From: Phosphoribacter sp037045055
Lineage (GTDB): Bacteria > Actinomycetota > Actinomycetes > Actinomycetales > Dermatophilaceae
Length of the DNA: 64,000 nucleotides
Direction of reading: 5' to 3'
Assembly (NCBI GenBank): GCA_037045055.1
Contig: JBAOHJ010000002.1
Location: 124,001-188,000 of the forward strand
The notes under the pieces were generated by a model that had not been told where the DNA came from, did no database searches, and saw only the letters and a list, made by a program, of their open reading frames with translations. Each line of letters starts with the position of its first letter. Position 1 is the first letter of the stretch. Of this stretch, positions 7,091 through 15,821 are shown piece by piece. Both the position numbers and the translations under genes were made by a program.

Positions 7091-8290
7091 ATGACCGACT
7101 GCTACGTGTACGACGCCATCCGCACGCCGTTCGGCAAGTTCGGGGGCGCCCTCGCGGGCGTCCGCCCGGACGACCTGGCCGCCCACGTCGTGCGCGAGCT
7201 CGTCGGTCGGGCTCCGGCGCTGGACCCGGCCCGGATCGACGAGGTCGTCTTCGGCAACGCCAACGGTGCCGGCGAGGAGAACCGCGACGTCGCCCGGATG
7301 GCCGTGCTGCTGGCCGGGCTGCCGACCTCGGTGCCGGGCACCACGGTCAACCGCCTGTGCGGGTCGAGCCTGGACGCGGCGATCATCGCCTCCCGTCAGG
7401 TGCAGACCGGGGAGGCCGACCTCATGCTCGTCGGCGGCGTCGAATCGATGACCCGCGCGCCCTGGGTGCTGCCCAAGCCGCAGCGCCCCTTCCCGGCCGG
7501 CAACGCGACCCTGGAGTCGACCACGCTCGGGTGGCGGTTGGTCAACCCGAAGATGCCCACCGACTGGACGGTCTCGCTGGGCGAGGCGACCGAGCAGCTG
7601 CGCGAGCGCCACGGCATCTCGCGACAGGACCAGGACGCCTTCGCCGCCCGCTCGCATCGGCGGTCTGCCCAGGCGTGGGACGAGGGGTTCTACGACGATC
7701 TCGTCGTCGCCGTGCCCGGGGTCCAGCTGGCCCGCGACGAGTCGATCCGGGCCGAGACGACGGCGGCGCGGCTGGCCGAGCTGACGCCGGTGTTCCGCTC
7801 GGTGGACGCGGGGGGCACGGTCACCGCCGGCAACGCCTCGCCGCTCAACGACGGCGCCTCGGCGGCGTTCCTCGGCAGCGCGGCGGCGGCCGACCTGCTC
7901 GGTCGGACCCCCCTGGCCCGGGTCGCCGGGCGAGGGGCCAGCGCGAACGAGCCGCAGTTCTTCGGCTACGCCCCGGTGGAGGCGGCCGACCGGGCCTTGG
8001 CCCGGGCCGGCATCGGCTGGTCGGACGTGGCGCAGATCGAGCTCAACGAGGCGTTCGCGGCGCAGTCGCTGGCGTGCGTGCGGGCGTGGGACGTCGACCC
8101 CGAGATCGTCAACCCGCACGGCGGGGCGATCGCCATCGGGCACCCGCTGGGCGCCTCGGGGCTGCGCATCCTGGGCACCTTGGCCCGGGGCCTGCAACGC
8201 TCGGGCGCCCGCTGGGGCGTCGCGGCGATCTGCATCGGGGTGGGTCAGGGCCTGGCCGTCGTCCTGGAGAACGTCGCCGCCGCCGGCTGA
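7091..8290 (+). CDS. Acetyl-CoA C-acyltransferase (thiolase II family)
   Basis: Thiolase of about 399 residues that makes or cleaves a 3-ketoacyl-CoA. The nucleophile Cys90 lies in VNRLCGSSLDA, the C-terminal base region in GGAIAIGHPLGASG, and the second active-site cysteine in CIGVGQG. The GNANGAGEENRDVARMA block near residue 55 resembles 3-oxoadipyl-CoA thiolases (PcaF), but no aromatic-degradation genes are nearby, so general beta-oxidation or acetoacetyl-CoA chemistry is equally possible. I chose the ATG at 7091 (MTDCYVYDAIRTP), which matches family N-termini; 7082 is an alternative. Confidence 0.88.
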   Translation: MTDCYVYDAIRTPFGKFGGALAGVRPDDLAAHVVRELVGRAPALDPARIDEVVFGNANGAGEENRDVARMAVLLAGLPTSVPGTTVNRLCGSSLDAAIIASRQVQTGEADLMLVGGVESMTRAPWVLPKPQRPFPAGNATLESTTLGWRLVNPKMPTDWTVSLGEATEQLRERHGISRQDQDAFAARSHRRSAQAWDEGFYDDLVVAVPGVQLARDESIRAETTAARLAELTPVFRSVDAGGTVTAGNASPLNDGASAAFLGSAAAADLLGRTPLARVAGRGASANEPQFFGYAPVEAADRALARAGIGWSDVAQIELNEAFAAQSLACVRAWDVDPEIVNPHGGAIAIGHPLGASGLRILGTLARGLQRSGARWGVAAICIGVGQGLAVVLENVAAAG

Positions 8291-8392
8291 CCGGCACGGC
8301 GGCCGCTGACCGGGCAGCGCGGTGCACCCGGGCAGCCAAGTGGCGGCCCGGGTGCTCCCGCCCGAGTCCCCGTGGTGTGTGAGGATCGCCGG

Positions 8393-9358
8393 GTGCGGTT
8401 CGTCGTCGTCGGGGTGGGCGCCATCGGTGGGGTCCTGGCCGCGCGGCTGGTCCAGGCCGGGCACGAGGTCGTGGGCGTGGCCCGCGGCACCCAGCTGGCC
8501 GCCGTCCGCGAGCGGGGGTTGACCCTGGCCACCCCCACCGGCACGTCCGTGGCCCGCCTGCCGGTGCACGGCCGACTGTCCGACGTGGCGGCGGGCGCCG
8601 ACGAGGTCGTCGTCGTGGCCACCAAGAGCCAGGACACGCCCTCGGTCGTCGCCGACCTGGTCGCCTCGGGCCGCCGCGACACCCCGGTCTTCTTCGCGCA
8701 GAACGGGGTCGCCAACGAGCCGCATGCCCTGCGCAGCCTCGGCGCCGTCTACGGCGTGGTCGTCATGGCGCCTACGACGTACCTGCGCCCCGGCGAGGTG
8801 GTCGCCTACTCCAGTCCCACCACCGGGATCCTCGACGTGGGGCGATACCCGGGCGGGGTGGACGAGGTCGCCGAGCGGGTCGCTGCGGCACTGCGTCGTG
8901 CCACCTTCGACTCCCGGGCCATCCCGGACGTGCGCCGGTGGAAGTACGCCAAGCTCGTGACGAACCTCGGCAACGCCGTCGAGGCGGTGTGCGGGCCGGC
9001 TGCCCGGCCCGGGCCTTTGGTGCAGGTCCTCGAGGCCGAGGCGCGTGGCGTCTTGGACGCCGCCGGCATCGAGGCCGCCTCGCCGGCCGAGGACCTGCAC
9101 CGCCGCGGCTCGATCATCGCGCTGCACCCCGTCGACGGGCGGCGCCGCCCGGGCGGGTCGACGTGGCAGAGCCTGGCGCGGGGGACCGGCGTCACGGAGG
9201 TGGACTACCTCAACGGTGAGGTCGTCATGCTCGGGCGGCTGCACGGGGTCCCCACGCCGGCGAACGCCCTCCTGCGCGACCTTGCCACCGATCTCGCCCG
9301 GCGCCGCGCCGCACCCGGGGCGTATGCCGCGTCGGACCTGCTCGCCCGGCTGCGGTAG
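8393..9358 (+). CDS. Ketopantoate reductase (PanE/ApbA) family protein
   Basis: NADPH-dependent reductase fold of 321 residues. The N-terminal Rossmann motif GVGAIGG is at residues 7-13, followed by a helical C-terminal domain with the conserved KYAKLVTNLGNAVEA region holding the family Lys and Asn. PanE makes pantoate for coenzyme A, but actinobacteria carry several paralogues of unknown substrate and no other pantothenate gene is here, so I leave the symbol empty. The GTG at 8393 is supported by GAGGA 8 bases upstream. Confidence 0.82.
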   Translation: MRFVVVGVGAIGGVLAARLVQAGHEVVGVARGTQLAAVRERGLTLATPTGTSVARLPVHGRLSDVAAGADEVVVVATKSQDTPSVVADLVASGRRDTPVFFAQNGVANEPHALRSLGAVYGVVVMAPTTYLRPGEVVAYSSPTTGILDVGRYPGGVDEVAERVAAALRRATFDSRAIPDVRRWKYAKLVTNLGNAVEAVCGPAARPGPLVQVLEAEARGVLDAAGIEAASPAEDLHRRGSIIALHPVDGRRRPGGSTWQSLARGTGVTEVDYLNGEVVMLGRLHGVPTPANALLRDLATDLARRRAAPGAYAASDLLARLR

Positions 9359-9370
9359 GCGGATCGCCGG

Positions 9371-10189
9371 TCACCGCGCGGGGCCGACCAGGCGGGCGGC
9401 GAGCTCGTCGAGGGCCGCCTGCTGTTGTGGGTGACCGACCAGGCCGAGGTGGGCGTGCGGCATACCGGCACGGACGACCAGCTGCACGTCCACCCCGGCC
9501 GCCCGCAGCTGCGCCGCGAAGGCCTCCCCGGAGGGGCGCAAGTCGTCCAGCTCGCTGACCTCGACGAACGTCGGGGGCAGCCAGGCGAGGTCGGCGAGCG
9601 CCGGGAAGGCGTACGGCGAGAGGTCGACCAGGGGCCCGCCGACGTAGTTCTCGTGAATCTCGCGGAACACCTGCGGCGGGTTGCGGGTGACCCAGGGGTG
9701 CGCGTCCAGCGTGGCGGTGAGCTCGGGCGAGGGTTCGGGCACCACGGGATGCATCACCGGGTACGCAGTGAGCAGCTGCCAGGGCACGGCCCGGCCCTCG
9801 TCGCGCTGGCGCAGGGCCAGGCCGGCGGCCAGGCTGGCCCCGGCGCTGGCTCCGCCGACGGCCAGGCGCGCGGGGTCGATGCCCAGATCGCTCGCGTGCT
9901 CGCGCACCCATCGGTATGCCGCGACGACGTCGTCGTGGGGCACCGGGAAGTGCACCCCGCCCACCGCGAGGTGGTAGCGCACCGTGACGACGACGACCGG
10001 GGTACGGGCCAGCAGGCCGACGGCGAGGTCGTGCGCGTCGGGGGAGTCCAGGTCGCCCACGACGAAGGCCCCCCCGTGCATCCACACCAGACCGGGGCCC
10101 GGCTCGGCGCCGGGCCGCTGCGGTGGGTAGATCCGCACCGGGACGTCCCCGTGCGGGCCGGGCACGAGCGCCGCACGGTATCGGGTCAT
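9371..10189 (-). CDS. Alpha/beta hydrolase (hormone-sensitive lipase-like esterase)
   Basis: 272-residue carboxylesterase of the HSL (abhydrolase_3) family. The oxyanion-hole motif is HGGAF near residue 45, the nucleophile serine is in GGASAGAS, the acid is in ELDDLRPSGEAFA and the catalytic His is in MPHAHLG near the C-terminus. Substrates are probably short-chain esters; no signal peptide is present, so it acts in the cytoplasm. It follows the thioesterase gene at 10670 with about 30 bp between, so the two likely form an operon. The start is the ATG at 10189. Confidence 0.88.
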   Translation of the reverse strand: MTRYRAALVPGPHGDVPVRIYPPQRPGAEPGPGLVWMHGGAFVVGDLDSPDAHDLAVGLLARTPVVVVTVRYHLAVGGVHFPVPHDDVVAAYRWVREHASDLGIDPARLAVGGASAGASLAAGLALRQRDEGRAVPWQLLTAYPVMHPVVPEPSPELTATLDAHPWVTRNPPQVFREIHENYVGGPLVDLSPYAFPALADLAWLPPTFVEVSELDDLRPSGEAFAAQLRAAGVDVQLVVRAGMPHAHLGLVGHPQQQAALDELAARLVGPAR

Positions 10190-10220
10190 CGGCCCCCTCC
10201 CCGGCACCGGCCGCACCCGG

Positions 10221-10670
10221 TCACGACCCGGACGGGTCGGGCAGCCACGGGCGGTCCGTGCGGAACACCCGGGCCAGTGCGGTGGCGACCAGGCGCCCGG
10301 GCGGCTCGCCCTCGTCGGTGCGCACCCGGACGTCGATGCGGTAGACCGCGGTGCGCCGCGACCGGTGCGCCTCTCGGCCCTCGCACTCGAGCACCTCGCC
10401 CTGCTGCGCGGCGGTGACGAACTCGGTGTGCACGTCCTGGGCCACCGCCAGCACGCCATGGCTGTTGCTGACGACCGCGTGCACGACGTCGATCAGCGCC
10501 ATGGTCGCTCCGCCGTGGGCAGCGCCGGCCGCGTTGAGGTGCGCGGCCGTGACCGGCATGCTCGCTGTGACCTGGCCGACCTCGACGCTCTCGACGGTGA
10601 TCCCGAGCAGGTCGGCGAGAGGGTCGGCGACGAGTCGGGCGCGCAGGTCCGAGGCGATCTCGCCGGGCAT
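10221..10670 (-). CDS. PaaI-type hotdog-fold thioesterase
   Basis: 149-residue hotdog-fold protein of the PaaI/YdiI class, which hydrolyses acyl-CoA thioesters. The signature stretch LNAAGAAHGGATMALIDVV (about residues 45-63) carries the H-G-G motif and the catalytic acidic residue region of the family, followed by the beta strands VHTEFVTAAQQGEVLEC. The likely substrate class (aryl or medium-chain acyl-CoA) cannot be read from the sequence. It is first in a probable two-gene operon with the esterase downstream. Confidence 0.85.
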   Translation of the reverse strand: MPGEIASDLRARLVADPLADLLGITVESVEVGQVTASMPVTAAHLNAAGAAHGGATMALIDVVHAVVSNSHGVLAVAQDVHTEFVTAAQQGEVLECEGREAHRSRRTAVYRIDVRVRTDEGEPPGRLVATALARVFRTDRPWLPDPSGS

Positions 10671-10762
10671 GCCCTGCTCTCCTGGGTCGGTCGACGGGGG
10701 TGTCCTCCCGGCACGACGGTGGCGGCCGGCACTCGCCGGGGACGCTACCAGGCGGCCCGACG

Positions 10763-11488
10763 TCAGCCGAACCGGTCCAGGGCCTCGGGCAGCAGGAACA
10801 GCATCCCCACCGACCAGGTCAGGTGGGTGACGATCGGCCCCAACACCCCACCGGTGACCCGCCGCTGCAGCCCGGTGACGACACCGACGACGGCAGCGGC
10901 CAGGACGAGCAGGGGGATGCCCGCCGCCGCGGTGACGACGGTATAGCCGAGCGTCGTCCACAGGACCGCATGGCTCCTGCCGACGGCGGCATACGCCGCA
11001 CCCCGGAAGTACAGCTCCTCGGCCACCCCGTTGACCACGGTGATCGCCGTGACCAGCGGCAGGGACCCCACCCGCGCGTGGTCCAGCAGGGCGTCCACCG
11101 GCGCGCGCAGCACGGGCACCCGGGCGACGACGACCGAGCCGACGAGGAACACCGCCAGCAGTCCGGCGCCCAGGGCGAGGGACTGGACCACGGGGCGCCC
11201 CGGCGTGGTGCCCGCCCGCGTGTGTGCCCGCCCGAGGTGCAGCGGCCCGGACAGCACCGCACCCCCGGACCACACCAGGGCGAGCGCGACGGTGGCGAGG
11301 TAGAACCAGGCGTTGCCCGGCGGCACCCGCAACGCCGCGGCCAGGACGCACGACCCGGCCACGAGGGTGAGCCCGGCGATCACCCGACGGCGCCGACGCA
11401 CCGCGTCGGTCTCGTCGCGGTTGCGCGCCACGGGAGTGACCAGCGCGGCCGTGACGAAAGCGCGCACCTCGCGGAACGGGTCGACCAC
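10763..11488 (-). CDS. CPBP family intramembrane metalloprotease
   Basis: 241-residue polytopic membrane protein of the CAAX protease/bacteriocin-processing (Abi/CPBP) family. The active-site motif EELYFRG is near residue 155 and a second conserved His motif (THLTWSVG) lies in a later membrane segment. About seven hydrophobic segments are visible. The GTG at 11488 is chosen because GAGGA sits 7 bases upstream; a GTG at 11494 is too close to it. Family members cleave prenylated or signal-type peptides in the membrane; no substrate is apparent nearby. Confidence 0.83.
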   Translation of the reverse strand: MVDPFREVRAFVTAALVTPVARNRDETDAVRRRRRVIAGLTLVAGSCVLAAALRVPPGNAWFYLATVALALVWSGGAVLSGPLHLGRAHTRAGTTPGRPVVQSLALGAGLLAVFLVGSVVVARVPVLRAPVDALLDHARVGSLPLVTAITVVNGVAEELYFRGAAYAAVGRSHAVLWTTLGYTVVTAAAGIPLLVLAAAVVGVVTGLQRRVTGGVLGPIVTHLTWSVGMLFLLPEALDRFG

Positions 11489-11555
11489 GCCCACATCCTC
11501 GCATCGTCGGGTCGGGGGCTCGGTGATCGTGCCGGCCGGCATGCAAGGATGCCTT

Positions 11556-12551
11556 ATGCCTCCCACCCGCCGTGTCGCCCTGGTCACCGGAGCGACCGGC
11601 TATATCGGCAGCCGTCTGGTCCCCGCGCTGCTCACGGCGGGATTCACCCCTCGGGTCCTGGTGCGCGACCGCTCGCGGATCGCCGGCCGCGCGTGGGTGG
11701 ACCGGGTCGAGGTCGTCGAGGGCGACGCCTCGGACCCGGCGGCGGCGAGCCGGGCCTGCGTCGGAGCGCAGGTTGCCTACTACTTGCTGCACTCGATGGA
11801 CGGCTCGGGCGACTTCGTCGAGCGGGACCGCGCGTTGGCCACGACGTTCGGTGCCGCCGCGCGCAGCAGCGAGGTCGGCCGCATCGTCTACTTGTCCGGC
11901 CTGCACCCCGACGAGCCGCTCAGCGAGCACCTGGCCTCGCGGGTCGAGGTGGGCGAGCGGCTCATGGCCAGCGGGGTGCCCACCGCCGTGCTGCAGGCGG
12001 CGGTCATCATCGGCTCCGGATCGGCCTCGTTCGAGATGCTTCGCCACCTCACCCGGCGACTGCCGGCGATGGTGGCGCCCAAGTGGCTCGACAACCGCAT
12101 CCAGCCGATCGCGGTGCGCGACGTGCTCTGCCTGCTGGTGGCCTGCGCCGACCTACCCGCGGACGTGAACCGGACCTTCGACATCGGCGGCCCGGACGTG
12201 GTGACCTATCGGGAGATGATCGCCCGGTTCGCCGCGATCGACGGGCTGCGGGAGCGGGCCGTGGTCACCGTGCCGGTCCTGACGCCGCGGCTGGCCAGTC
12301 ACTGGGTGGGTCTGGTGACGCCGGTGCCCACCGGGGTGGCCAAGCCGCTGGTGGGCAGCCTCACCCACGAGGTGGTGTGTCGCGAGCGCGACATCGCGGC
12401 ATACGCGCCGGCCTGTGTCCAGGCCGCCCTCCCCCTGGACGAGGCGATCACCGCGGCTCTGACGGGCCCGGCGCGCGAGGACCACCGGCCCGAGCCCGGC
12501 ACCGTGGACCCGGCCTGGCTGACCGCCGCCGACCCGCCGTGGGCCGGGTGA
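11556..12551 (+). CDS. NAD(P)-binding epimerase/NmrA-like oxidoreductase
   Basis: 331 residues of atypical short-chain dehydrogenase type. The N-terminal Rossmann motif is TGATGYIGSRL (residues 11-21), and the following strand-acid region (VEGDASDPA) and YLSGLHPDEP fit the NAD(P)-binding sugar-epimerase/NmrA clan. The YxxxK catalytic pair is not evident, so it may sense or reduce rather than epimerise. The ATG at 11556 has AAGGA 6 bases upstream. It is divergent from the CPBP gene and convergent with the next gene. Substrate unknown. Confidence 0.78.
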   Translation: MPPTRRVALVTGATGYIGSRLVPALLTAGFTPRVLVRDRSRIAGRAWVDRVEVVEGDASDPAAASRACVGAQVAYYLLHSMDGSGDFVERDRALATTFGAAARSSEVGRIVYLSGLHPDEPLSEHLASRVEVGERLMASGVPTAVLQAAVIIGSGSASFEMLRHLTRRLPAMVAPKWLDNRIQPIAVRDVLCLLVACADLPADVNRTFDIGGPDVVTYREMIARFAAIDGLRERAVVTVPVLTPRLASHWVGLVTPVPTGVAKPLVGSLTHEVVCRERDIAAYAPACVQAALPLDEAITAALTGPAREDHRPEPGTVDPAWLTAADPPWAG

Positions 12552-12571
12552 GTCGACGGCAGCGAGCCCGG

Positions 12572-12943
12572 TCAGGGTCGGTGCACGGGGGACAGTGCCA
12601 CCATCGGGGAGCGCTCGACCCACCGGCGCACGTCGCCGTCCTTGGTCCGGTACCACGGCTGCACCGCCCAGATCAGCGGGACGAGGGCCCGGCGCGCCGC
12701 GGGGTCGGTCACCTCGGTCGCCGTGACGTCGACGTCGTATGCCGCGGGGCGGCGCACGTGCACCGTCGCCGCCGGGTGGGCCCGGAGGTTGGCCAACCAG
12801 TCCCGGGGTCCCGGCGATCCGACGAGGTGGACGACGCCGTCCAGGACGACATACCAGATCTCGATGCGGTGCGCTCGGCCCGAGCGTCGGCCGGTCGTGG
12901 TGAGCTGCACGGTCCCGGTCGCGGGGGACAACGGCCAGCGCAC
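12572..12943 (-). CDS. Deazaflavin (F420)-type nitroreductase/quinone reductase family protein
   Basis: 123-residue protein of the split-beta-barrel DDN/DUF385 family, whose mycobacterial members use coenzyme F420H2 to reduce quinones and nitroimidazoles. TTTGRRSGRAHRIEIWYV (about residues 12-29) is the family's cofactor-phosphate binding segment, followed by LVGSPGPRDWLANLRAHP, matching the conserved G-(x)-P-W-NL-A-P block. The GTG at 12943 gives the expected short N-terminus. Use of F420 rather than FMN is inferred from the family only. Confidence 0.78.
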   Translation of the reverse strand: MRWPLSPATGTVQLTTTGRRSGRAHRIEIWYVVLDGVVHLVGSPGPRDWLANLRAHPAATVHVRRPAAYDVDVTATEVTDPAARRALVPLIWAVQPWYRTKDGDVRRWVERSPMVALSPVHRP

Positions 12944-12981
12944 GCCGCGAGTATGCCAGGGGCCCGGGCCTCTGGGGCCGG

Positions 12982-13857
12982 CTACGGCAGCGCGACGACG
13001 TGGATGGACTGGTCCTTCGCGCGGATCCGGCGCGGGTCGTCGCGTTTGGCGCGGTCGGAGACGACGACGAGGTGGCGCCGGTCGAGCCACGCGACCCCCT
13101 CGACGGTCCCGTAGACCACCCGTCCCCGCCCGTCGCGGGGGAAGCGGCAGACCGTGCCCGCGCCGTCGACCGCCCACCGGTCCGGGGCGAGCGTGCCGAC
13201 CCACAGCGCCGAGGAGCGTTGCGACACCACGGCGATCCGCTCGCCGTCGACGGCCAGAGAGCTGTAGTCGGCGAAGTCGACGCCGGGGGGCAGCTCGACG
13301 GTATGCCGCGTGCGCCACCGCCCGTCGTCCAGGGTGAGCACCCGCAGCCGGCCCCGGAGCCCGCCGCCTCGGGCGCCGGCCACGGTGACCGGCCCCTCGG
13401 CCAGGGCCAGCAGGTGCACCCGCCCCTGGCGGCGCACCGCCGCGAGGCCCTCGACACCCTTGTTCGGCTCGGTCAGCCGGATGTCGGTCCACTGCCGGTC
13501 GGTCTGCCGCCAGCCGTCGTCGAACACGAGGATTTGCGAGTACCGGTGGCCGTCGTGCGCCGCGACGTCCTCGAGCACACCGAAGTACCCCCCGCCGTCC
13601 GGCTCGGCGGCGAGATCCTCCACGCCGGTCGGGCCACCGGGCCGGCGGATCATCGCCGCCGACGGGTCGGGCACCTCCCAGTGCAGGCCGATCCTGGCGA
13701 GATCCGGCAGGTTGTCGAACCCCACCCACAGCCACCCGGCGGCGGCGATCACCCCGGAGGCCTCGAGCCGGTCCGTGCCGGGGGCCGCGTCGGCGAGGAC
13801 CTCGGCGAGCTTGGCCTCGCGCACCACCTGCAGCGTCGGGATCGTCGGCGGGTTCAC
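12982..13857 (-). CDS. Hypothetical beta-rich protein (291 aa), possible propeller fold
   Basis: I do not recognise a named family. The 291-residue protein shows repeated beta-strand blocks with conserved aromatic and acidic residues (GWLWVGFDNLPDLARI, RYSQILVFDDGWR, GVEGLAAVRRQGRVHLLAL, HLVVVSDRAKRDD), suggesting a propeller of esterase-like or phytase-like type. There is no signal peptide or membrane segment. The end SIHVVALP looks like a closing strand. It may be co-transcribed with the short reductase gene 38 bp downstream. Confidence 0.6.
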   Translation of the reverse strand: MNPPTIPTLQVVREAKLAEVLADAAPGTDRLEASGVIAAAGWLWVGFDNLPDLARIGLHWEVPDPSAAMIRRPGGPTGVEDLAAEPDGGGYFGVLEDVAAHDGHRYSQILVFDDGWRQTDRQWTDIRLTEPNKGVEGLAAVRRQGRVHLLALAEGPVTVAGARGGGLRGRLRVLTLDDGRWRTRHTVELPPGVDFADYSSLAVDGERIAVVSQRSSALWVGTLAPDRWAVDGAGTVCRFPRDGRGRVVYGTVEGVAWLDRRHLVVVSDRAKRDDPRRIRAKDQSIHVVALP

Positions 13858-13887
13858 CGAGCGCTCACCGCCGGCTCATCGGGTGAC

Positions 13888-15360
13888 TCACGGGGCGACG
13901 GGGAAGCTCGCGCCGCTGGACCCGGACGGGTCGTCGCGGCGCAGCTCGGCCAAGCGGCGCCGGGCGCTCTCGTAGCGCATGAGCACGTAGTGGTGGATGC
14001 CGTTGGCGAAGGTCTCGCCGTGGCGCAGCTCCCACTGGGCGAACCCGTTGAGGTAGACCTCGTGGTTGGCCCACTGGCGTCCGGTGGCCGGCGGCCCCTG
14101 CGGGGTCGCCGACTCGAGGTAGGCGCTCGTGGCGACTCGTTGCCACAGCCCGGGGTCGCCGGTCAGGCCCAGGCGCCGGTCCACGGTGGCCACGGTGAAC
14201 ACGGTGTCGAGCAGGTGCTCCACGTGGTCGAGGTAGTAGCGGCGGAACCCTCGGTTGGCCAGGACGTTCTGCACCAACGGGATCCGGGACCTCTTGGCGG
14301 TGTTGCCGGCGTTGTGGCCCCAGTAGCCACCGGTGTTGGCGGCCCAGTCGAGCAGGTCGGTGTCCTGCCAGCGGGTGGTGAAGTAGTCCATCCCGAGGGT
14401 GTTGTCGTAGTCCCAGGGCACCAGGGTGAAGTAGGGCTTGCCCACGACGTCCCCCTCGTCGGGCACCCGCGTCGAGTTGTAGAGGAAGTAGTTGGCCGGG
14501 GTGGCGAAGTAGTTGTCCCAGGCCCCGACGAGCACGTTGACGCCGGCCCAGCGCAGCAGGCGCTCGACGTCGAGGATCTCACGGACGGCGGCGGCATACC
14601 CGTCGGTGGAGAACGCCGCCGGGCCACCCGGCATACCGACCCCGTTGACGACGCGCACCAGCTGAGCGAGGTCCGCGAAGCCCGCCGCGTCCGGGGCGTC
14701 GGAGTAGGACTTGAGCAGTCGGTAGGTCTGGTTCTGCCCGGTGATGGAGTACTGCGCGCCGCTGTCGTCGCCCCCCGCGCCGACCCGGTGCTCGAGGGTC
14801 GCCGGCCCGAGGTCGCCGCAGTACATCTTGTAGAGGTTGCCCTTGGGCTTGCCGGGGAAGTGCTGGCGCAGCATCGGCTTGTCGATCTCCTCGATGACGC
14901 TGTAGAGCCCGAGGTAGTCGCCGTCGATCCGCAGCCGTGCATAGGTATGCCGCGAGGCCGGCACCTGGGCGTCGCGGAAGAAGCGCCACACCAGCGCCTC
15001 GCGCATCTGCGAGGGGTCGTTCCACATCGACTTGAGGTTGACCGTCGACATCTGGGCCAGCTCGTTGGCATCGCCGTCGAGGGAGAACTTCCACGAGCGC
15101 TTGGGCGCCGACAGGGTGCGGTTGCCGCTGTTGCGCAGGTCGAAGGCGTCGGCGTCGAGCAGCCGGCCGGCACCGGTCGGTGCGGCCATGGCCTGCGGGT
15201 CGGCCGGGTCGACCTGCCAGACCTGCACCCGCGCGCCGGCGGGTGCCGTCACGTCCTGCTCGATGGGGTCGGCCGGTCGCACCAGGTCGGCCGGCCAGCC
15301 GGTGACCTCGACGTGGTACATCGGCCGGGCGAAGAACTCGGCCTGCGGCGTGGCGGGCAT
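13888..15360 (-). CDS. CotH kinase family protein
   Basis: 490 residues of the CotH family, atypical protein kinases first known from Bacillus spore coats and common in secreted proteins of other bacteria. Visible family features are RTLSAPKRSWKFSLDGDANE (about residues 80-100), the YARLRIDGDYLGLYSVIEEID strand-helix and the metal-binding VPWDYDNTLG, whose DYD aspartates correspond to the DFG-like metal site. There is no signal peptide, which is unusual because most CotH proteins outside Bacillus are exported. The ATG at 15360 has AGGAG about 8 bases upstream. Confidence 0.8.
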   Translation of the reverse strand: MPATPQAEFFARPMYHVEVTGWPADLVRPADPIEQDVTAPAGARVQVWQVDPADPQAMAAPTGAGRLLDADAFDLRNSGNRTLSAPKRSWKFSLDGDANELAQMSTVNLKSMWNDPSQMREALVWRFFRDAQVPASRHTYARLRIDGDYLGLYSVIEEIDKPMLRQHFPGKPKGNLYKMYCGDLGPATLEHRVGAGGDDSGAQYSITGQNQTYRLLKSYSDAPDAAGFADLAQLVRVVNGVGMPGGPAAFSTDGYAAAVREILDVERLLRWAGVNVLVGAWDNYFATPANYFLYNSTRVPDEGDVVGKPYFTLVPWDYDNTLGMDYFTTRWQDTDLLDWAANTGGYWGHNAGNTAKRSRIPLVQNVLANRGFRRYYLDHVEHLLDTVFTVATVDRRLGLTGDPGLWQRVATSAYLESATPQGPPATGRQWANHEVYLNGFAQWELRHGETFANGIHHYVLMRYESARRRLAELRRDDPSGSSGASFPVAP

Positions 15361-15515
15361 GGTGGCTCCTGGGCAGAGTGGTCGCTCGGGGAGAGGACGC
15401 GACCTCAGGGGCCAGTGATACCCCGGGTCGGGGCCGGCTCGCAACGCGCTGGTGGCCGGCGGCGGGCCGGACGCCCGAGACGACGGCCGCTCGACCGGCG
15501 AAACGGAGGCAGGTC

Positions 15516-15815
15516 ATGACCGAGACGATGCAGGCTTGGGCGGTGGCCCGACTTAGGCCGGTGGCCCGACCTGGGCCGCCGGGCACCGACCTGCTGGCGC
15601 TGCGCACCGGCCCCGTGCCCGAGCTCCAGCCGGGGAGGTCCTCGTGCGCGTCACGAGCACCACCCCGCCGCGACGGCGAGCGGCTGCGCACGCTCGGCCC
15701 GACTGCGGGTGCGCGTCCGCGTCACGGCATACCGGCTGGCGGACGCGCCCACCGCCCTGCGCGACCTGGCCGCGGGCCGGGTCACCGGGGCCCCGTGCTC
15801 GTCCCCGACCTGACC
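15516..15815 (+). pseudogene. Decayed remnant of a zinc-dependent alcohol dehydrogenase
   Basis: A ribosome site (GGAGGCAGG) and ATG at 15516 open a frame starting MTETMQAWAVAR, whose later RTGPVPELQPG resembles the N-terminus of medium-chain zinc alcohol dehydrogenases. At about 15632-15635 a one-base loss shifts the frame; in the next frame EVLVRVTS continues the family pattern. The zinc- and NAD-binding middle (roughly 250 residues) is missing, and at about 15715-15790 a third frame encodes the typical C-terminus (RLADAPTALRDLAAGRVTGA), with PVLVPD recovered only after another shift. Several shifts plus a large deletion mean a dead gene rather than a sequencing slip. Confidence 0.65.
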
Positions 15816-15821
15816 TGCGCG

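Noticed and set aside
5894..9244. A very long open frame on the minus strand opposite nat, the thiolase and the PanE-like gene.
   Set aside because: The translation is Arg/Gly/His/Pro-rich with no domain, and the opposite strand carries three clearly recognisable enzymes. Such long shadows are expected at this GC content.
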